Positions 59,440 to 64,000 of a DNA stretch of 64,000 nt are shown one piece after another. This DNA comes from Gordius sp. MW1 (lineage: Eukaryota > Nematomorpha > Gordioida > Gordea > Gordiidae): assembly GCA_964036665.1 (NCBI GenBank), contig OZ038531.1:15872168-15936167 (forward strand), in the 5' to 3' direction. The position numbers and the translations under genes are program-made. Numbering within the stretch: position 1 is the stretch's first letter; each line of letters opens with the position of its first letter. Under the pieces are notes generated by a model. That model saw only the letters and a program-made list of their open reading frames with translations, did no database searches and was not told the DNA's origin.

Positions 59440-59787
59440 ATGTATATTGATATTGGGGCTCAGGTGTCAGTCATTTATGCATCGTTATGGGAAAAAATCG
59501 GTCGGCCATTACTTAGAGAGGCCTTACCACCATTAAGGTCGTGCCGTTCTAGGTATATTGGGGAAATCAACTGTGAAGGTTCAAGTTGGGAAGAGAACAA
59601 ATTAACGGTTCTGGTTAGCAAACGTAAAGATGTATCACTTTTTGGCTCACCCTGGAGCTTAGCTTTTAACTTATTCCCCCAATGGTTAAAGTGCATAATA
59701 TATGTGAAGGCATCTAGTTCACAGTGCAGGGATATTCTAATTTGTTCCTCTTTACAGAGCGTGAAGGATAATTCCCACAGTCCATAA
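59440..59787 (+). pseudogene. gypsy-type retropepsin remnant
   Basis: Encodes YIDIGAQVSVIYASLWEKIG, PPLRSCRSRYIGEINCEGSS and LFGSPWSLAFNLFPQ. The catalytic D-T/S-G of retropepsins reads D-I-G, so the active site is altered. No gag or reverse transcriptase adjoins it. Confidence 0.68.
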
Positions 59788-60099
59788 ATTAGGTATTTCA
59801 AGAGATCTCGTATGCCATGAACAACCTAATCCTTCAAATGAAAAAACTACATATCAATTCCCTTTGAACTAACTTCCCCAAAACCCACTTTGCTATATCT
59901 TCACCTTCAAATCCTCCATATAGTCCCAACTGACATTATCCACCTTATCTCACCTTCACAGCTAGCCTACGAAGCTGCTCCACAATGACTATATAATCAA
60001 ATTATGAAGATTGATAATTGCAATGATAATTGGATACTACACATTGTGGATGGAATACATGATAAGCACCAGATCAGATGGAATCTTCAGTTTTTTTAA

Positions 60100-60400
60100 G
60101 GGAAAAGATGTCGTATATGTGAAGTGAATACGTGAAAGAAGAATAGTTTAATTTAGTATACTTATTAATTGTATATGATTTTCTACATTATATTTTTGCT
60201 ATGATTATATGTGTTAATATTGTAAGCCAAAGCCGAGTTTGTAAAAACCAGATGTTTTCATCATATTAAATTCTTTTGTTCGTTGGATGTCCCCTCCCTG
60301 GCCCTATTAGTTAATAAAGATTAATTTTAATTATCCTTCTTCTTATTCTTTTTAATTAATTGGGTCATATTATTATTATCATCATCACACAACCTTATAT
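60100..60400 (+). repeat. Decayed LTR-like sequence
   Basis: AATATTGTAAGCCAAAGCCG followed by AGTT matches the reverse complement of a segment of the LTR at 4977-5286 (AACTCGGCTTTTGGCTTACA). Downstream come a TTAATAAAG and T-rich end. Probably a remnant LTR related to that family and to the retropepsin remnant upstream. Confidence 0.45.
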
Positions 60401-60653
60401 TTCCTTATGTATTAAAAACTTTCCAAATATTTATCTAAAACTACATAGCATATAATAAAAATACAGTGATATATTGAAGAGTATATATAAAAAATTAATT
60501 ATAAGTTTATTTTCTTTATTTGTAATATAATTATATAAAACTAGATAGGTCTTCCCCGAAAACTCCTGATTATAAATCTATTTAATTATACTTGTTTTTA
60601 AAATTATGGCCCAATTTTTTTTGAATATAAATATTCAATAATTTATAAACTAA

Positions 60654-62114
60654 CTAGCTGTGCCCGGCCAAGCTTTGCTTTGGCTCAGTCCTTAAGTGGT
60701 TAAATAAGTATAACGTATTAATAAGACTTATCTAAAATGGGGTCTAATATGAAATAATTTATAATGTGAAAGGTCCGAATGCTAATGCAAATAAATATCC
60801 ATAATATTTATTTAAGAGCGATATAAAACATTTATTAATTAATAGTTCATAAGAGTATATAAGCATATTATAAGAACGTAAGATAAAAATGTCACACGTA
60901 TGGGGCGATGTGGGATTTATATTTCCGGTCATCAGGGATGGGAAAACGAGAAGGTAAAACGTGGCCTAGGCTAGGGACGGGTTTTCCCGGACTTTTTGAG
61001 TGAAAGCTTGGTAAAAATATTTTAGTGGATTGGAGAAATTGATGGTAGTTTCCAATACGGAACTCTGGGAATATGCATTTCGATGTAGCAAAAAAAATAA
61101 CGCGAAAGGTACCTGGTGCCGCCGGGTGTGAAACGAAGGAGCGCTTCCTTGGTTCAAGTGGTAATATGGCATCAAATGCCATGGCCGGATCATTGCAAGG
61201 CCATAGGATATATAACATTTTTGGTTTTACCATCCGGCGCGAAAATAAACAGGTTGCTAGGTGTGCCTACACGGGAGCAGGCTACATATAGTTGGCCATG
61301 CGCAAAGCATGGATTTTCTAGATTTAAGCCAACAACAGTTAATGATTGTCCCTGGGCTTTATTGATTGTCATTGCGAATGCTCGGCGTACAGGAAACTGT
61401 ACGCGCTTGAATTCAAAGGGCGTAGGGATCATGGGGATGCGTGGGATCAACACGTCCTCGCCATTATACGTTCCGCTGATTATAGTAGCCGCAATGACGT
61501 TTGGACGCAGTTGTTTTACGGCAAGTCTGGTGCCATTACACAACCTCGAGGGATGTAAGTTACGCAGGTATAATAGGGCACCCAGGTTTCAAGGTTAATT
61601 TATGTGGGAGACCCGAAGGTGTTAACGAATTCAAAAATTTAGCTGGATAATTTACAGTTTGATCAGTTCCTATAACCGTATCTATAGAACTGTAAGTAAA
61701 GGGATCATTTGGAATGTGCACTTGAATACGATCACTGGTGACGGCTGCATTTGTTGGAGCTAATATTGCGCGTTCCCGGAGCCATGTGTGATCGGTGTGC
61801 GTTGCAATGTCGGGGAACACCATAGTTTCAACCGCCTCAGGCGATGGCAGTAGGTGACAAAAGGTTGTTCGAAAAGTGCTTTCTTTTGGAGACGGGGTAA
61901 ATGGAAAGGTACCGTTCCCCAAAGCTAGGAGTTGTGCAAATAAGGACGTATCCGGGAGTAAATGCAGACGCATGTTCGTAGTAAGCGTGAGGATCGTAAA
62001 CTTCCACCAAAGATGTGACGCCTTCAGGCAGGCATCCAGCTCATCAGCCGGTGTTGCTCTTGGGATAACAGGTAATGTTTGTCGAAAATCACCGGCTAGC
62101 AACAATAAGGCCCC
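60654..62114 (-). mobile_element. Helitron 2, 3' part
   Basis: The 3' end is at 60654: the minus strand ends GCTTGGCCGGGCACAGCTAG followed by T. Contains the second half of a Pif1-like helicase. The 5' part is cut off by the gypsy insertion at about 62126 and presumably continues beyond the right edge. Confidence 0.82.
61190..62114 (-). pseudogene. Helitron Pif1-like helicase, C-terminal half
   Basis: From 62114: GGALLLLAGDFRQTLPVIPR, ATPADELDACLKASHLW, LTTNMRLHL, LRERAILAPTNAAV (61560). After a frame change and stop at about 61560 it continues LCNGTRLAVKQLRPNVI, FEFKRVQFPVRRAFAMTINK, AQGQSLTVVGLNLE, and HGQLYVACSRVGTPSNLFI to a stop at 61190. All motifs after the Walker region are conserved; one lesion is visible, so this copy is younger than Helitron 1. 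Confidence 0.88.
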
Positions 62115-62332
62115 CCCCCCATAGTGTTATAGACTCCACCATGCGCTGTAGTATTCTAATTCTAATCACTATCAGGCGTATCACCCCACATAGCGCGTAT
62201 CACCCCACAATCACGCGTATCACCCCACCATCACGCGACCTTACCCTATATATACAAAATTTTTATGAGTTGCTGAGTCTGTTTCGTGTTTTTGTAATTG
62301 GAGATTCAACAATATATAATTTAAGACTCAAA

Positions 62333-63366
62333 ATGGCGCGGTCGACTTCTTCGCTAACTTTCCACCCATATTTTCCTTCCGATAATATTGACCTGTACAT
62401 TTCGCAATTTAACAATTACCATCTAGTAGTTGGTGGCAATAAGAAATCTCTTTTCCTTACGGTATGTGGGTCGGAGAATTACGAATTGCTGATTAATCTT
62501 CTTTCACCATAGATCCGTTACAAAAAACATTCGAAGAAATAGTTTCCACCTTGAAAAGTGTTTTCTCCCCCACGCTGAGTGCTATTGTCCATAGATATAA
62601 ATTCCACAAATGCCTACAATTGGAGGGGGAAAATATTGATTCATATGCTGCAAAACTGAAAGGTATTTCCATCAATTGCAATTTTGGTGCATCTCTCGAG
62701 GAGAACCTAAGGGATCGGTTTGTTGCTATTTTACAAAATAAGAAGATTGTGGAGCGACTATTAATTATAGATAACCTGACTTGGCAAGGGGCATTAGATA
62801 TTGCGAGATCAATGGAACGGGCGAGGCTCCAAAGCCATATGTTAACGCAACATTTAGAACCCATTCATACAGTGACAAACAAACACCCAGTGTCAAATAT
62901 GAAATGTTTCGCATGTGGGGGTAACCACTTTCGATCCAACTGTAAATTTCGTTTTGCAACATGTTACAAGTGTCATACCCAAGGCTATATCGGAAAGATA
63001 TGCCGTTTTAAACAGGTTTCAACATTTAACTATTTCCATTTAAGAGACTCGTTCCGGCCATGCTCTGCGTTAAAGGTAAATGACCATATCTTAAATTTTA
63101 AAATCGACACAGGTTCAGCAGTAACCTTAATTAATTCTATCAATGGGGCCCACCTGACAACTCAACCGTATTGTACCGTGCTAAAGGGTTACGATGGTTC
63201 AACTATACCGCTAAAAGGATCGGCAAAAGTCATCGTGCAAGAAGAGGGCGCAACCCACCAACTCTTGCTTTACGTCGTTGGTGGGAATGGTCAAAACATA
63301 TTGAAAAGAGATTGGTTGAGAATTTTTCCCCATATTACGGGAGCTAGCTGGAGATTGGAAGCGTAA
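62333..63366 (+). pseudogene. gypsy gag-protease, frameshifted
   Basis: Starts MARSTSSLTFHPYFPSDNID. A TAG at about 62510 and change of frame interrupt gag, which resumes DPLQKTFEEIVSTL and LEGENIDSYAAKLKGI. Two CCHC-like knuckles follow (CFACGGNHFRSNC; CYKCHTQGYIGKIC, with the His position changed). Then retropepsin KIDTGSAVTLINS and NILKRDWL. Stops at 63366. Confidence 0.85.
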
Positions 63367-64000
63367 TAAACCTTTCCAACGACACGAGATTAATCATACT
63401 GACGATGATGTTGTAACAAATAATATTATTAAAAAATATCCGGTTTTGTTTGAAAATAAATTGGGAGGGGTAATCGGTTATGAAGCAAAGCTTAAATTAA
63501 AAGATGAGTTATGTCCACGTTTTTTCCGCCCTAGACCCATCCCCTATATGTTAATACCTAAAATTGAGAATTAGATAGGTTAGTTAAAGAAGGTGTTTTA
63601 AAACCAATAAAATATGCTGAACACGCTGCACCTATTGTAACAGTGATTAAAAATAATGGCCACGTCCGTATTTGCGGCGACTTCCGTGATTTAAACAAGC
63701 ACCTTTTAATTGAAAAATATCCTTTGCCACGTATTCAAGATATATTTGCACAACTAGGCGGGTTTAAATATTTCTCCGTCTTGGACCTTAAGGACGCTAC
63801 TTTCAAATACAGCTTAGCGCAAATTCTCAAAACCTATTAGCAATTAATACACAAAGGGGCCTTTTTAAATATACTAAGCTACCTTTTGGCATAGCCTCGG
63901 CTCCAGCTATTTTTCAAAGATTTATGGATTCATTATTTAGAAATAATAAGGGAATAGTAGTTTACCTAGATGACATTATTATAGCTGGTAAGACAGTAGT
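63367..64000 (+). pseudogene. gypsy reverse transcriptase, N-terminal part, decayed
   Basis: KYPVLFENKLGGVIGYEAKL, then stops at about 63575, EGVLKPIKYAEHAAPIV, VRICGDFRDLNKHLLIEKYP, FSVLDLKDATF, stop at 63838, GLFKYTKLPFGIASAPAIFQ, and the catalytic box VVYLDDIIIAG near the window end. The metal-binding YLDD is present, but frame breaks mean it is inactive. Confidence 0.88.

Larger units (their letters stand above)
62126..64000 (+). mobile_element. Ty3/gypsy LTR retrotransposon, 5' part, truncated by window end
   Basis: Begins TGTTATAGACTCC inside the Helitron helicase next to a C run, with repeated ATCACCCCAC motifs and a TATATATAC box (about 62247), consistent with a short 5' LTR. Followed by gag (62333), zinc knuckles, protease and reverse transcriptase to the right edge. 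LTR end and TSD cannot be fixed because the other end is outside. Confidence 0.8.

Overview
The window is an AT-rich piece of an animal nuclear genome. The evidence is spliced protein-coding exons, an NK-class homeobox gene, a mitochondrial ribosomal protein gene, a LAS1-like ribosome-biogenesis gene, and many eukaryotic transposable elements (Helitron, LTR/gypsy, hAT, PIF/Harbinger, MULE, MITEs). The species cannot be fixed from the sequence. The strongly diverged homeodomain, the high AT content and the very short introns (many of 35-44 nt) suggest a fast-evolving invertebrate.

Layout. 458-833 (-): first exon of a mitochondrial ribosomal protein S2 gene that runs off the left edge. 1640-9694 (-): a decayed Helitron (Rep HUH domain plus Pif1-like helicase), broken by a 1.15-kb hAT-type MITE and by a small, complete, non-autonomous LTR retrotransposon with identical LTRs. 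12493-15224 (+): two tandem, paralogous four-exon genes for small secreted, heavily sequon-bearing proteins of no family I recognise. 16757-18212 and 18773-19052: MITEs, one nested in another. 20431-21734 (+): a three-exon NK2/NK4-type (tinman/Nkx2-5-like) homeobox gene. 23783-28361: two large composite repeats with internal ~130-bp tandem arrays and tRNA-like boxes. 29017-29326: hAT MITE. 29783-36651: three PIF/Harbinger copies, the outer two inverted. About 36838-39979: a MULE with terminal arrays of a short repeat. 40087-40798: an internally deleted hAT. 41852-42609 (-): unassigned coding exons. 44082-45250 (-): LAS1-like gene. 45420-46950: tandem arrays. 47628-50557 (-): a multi-exon FLYWCH/MULE transposase gene containing an array of duplicated 60-nt exons. 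50623-50880: long (ATGT)n. 54190-57060: hAT. 58785-60400: decayed hAT and gypsy debris. 60654-62114 (-): second Helitron, interrupted at about 62126 by a Ty3/gypsy element that leaves the window at the right edge.

The host genes (mRpS2, secreted pair, homeobox, LAS1-like) lie as islands between elements. The two items most worth follow-up are the tandem secreted gene family and the FLYWCH/MULE gene. In the latter, symmetric phase-1 mini-exons are tandemly duplicated, and a stray Helitron 3' end sits where it would form an in-frame intron.
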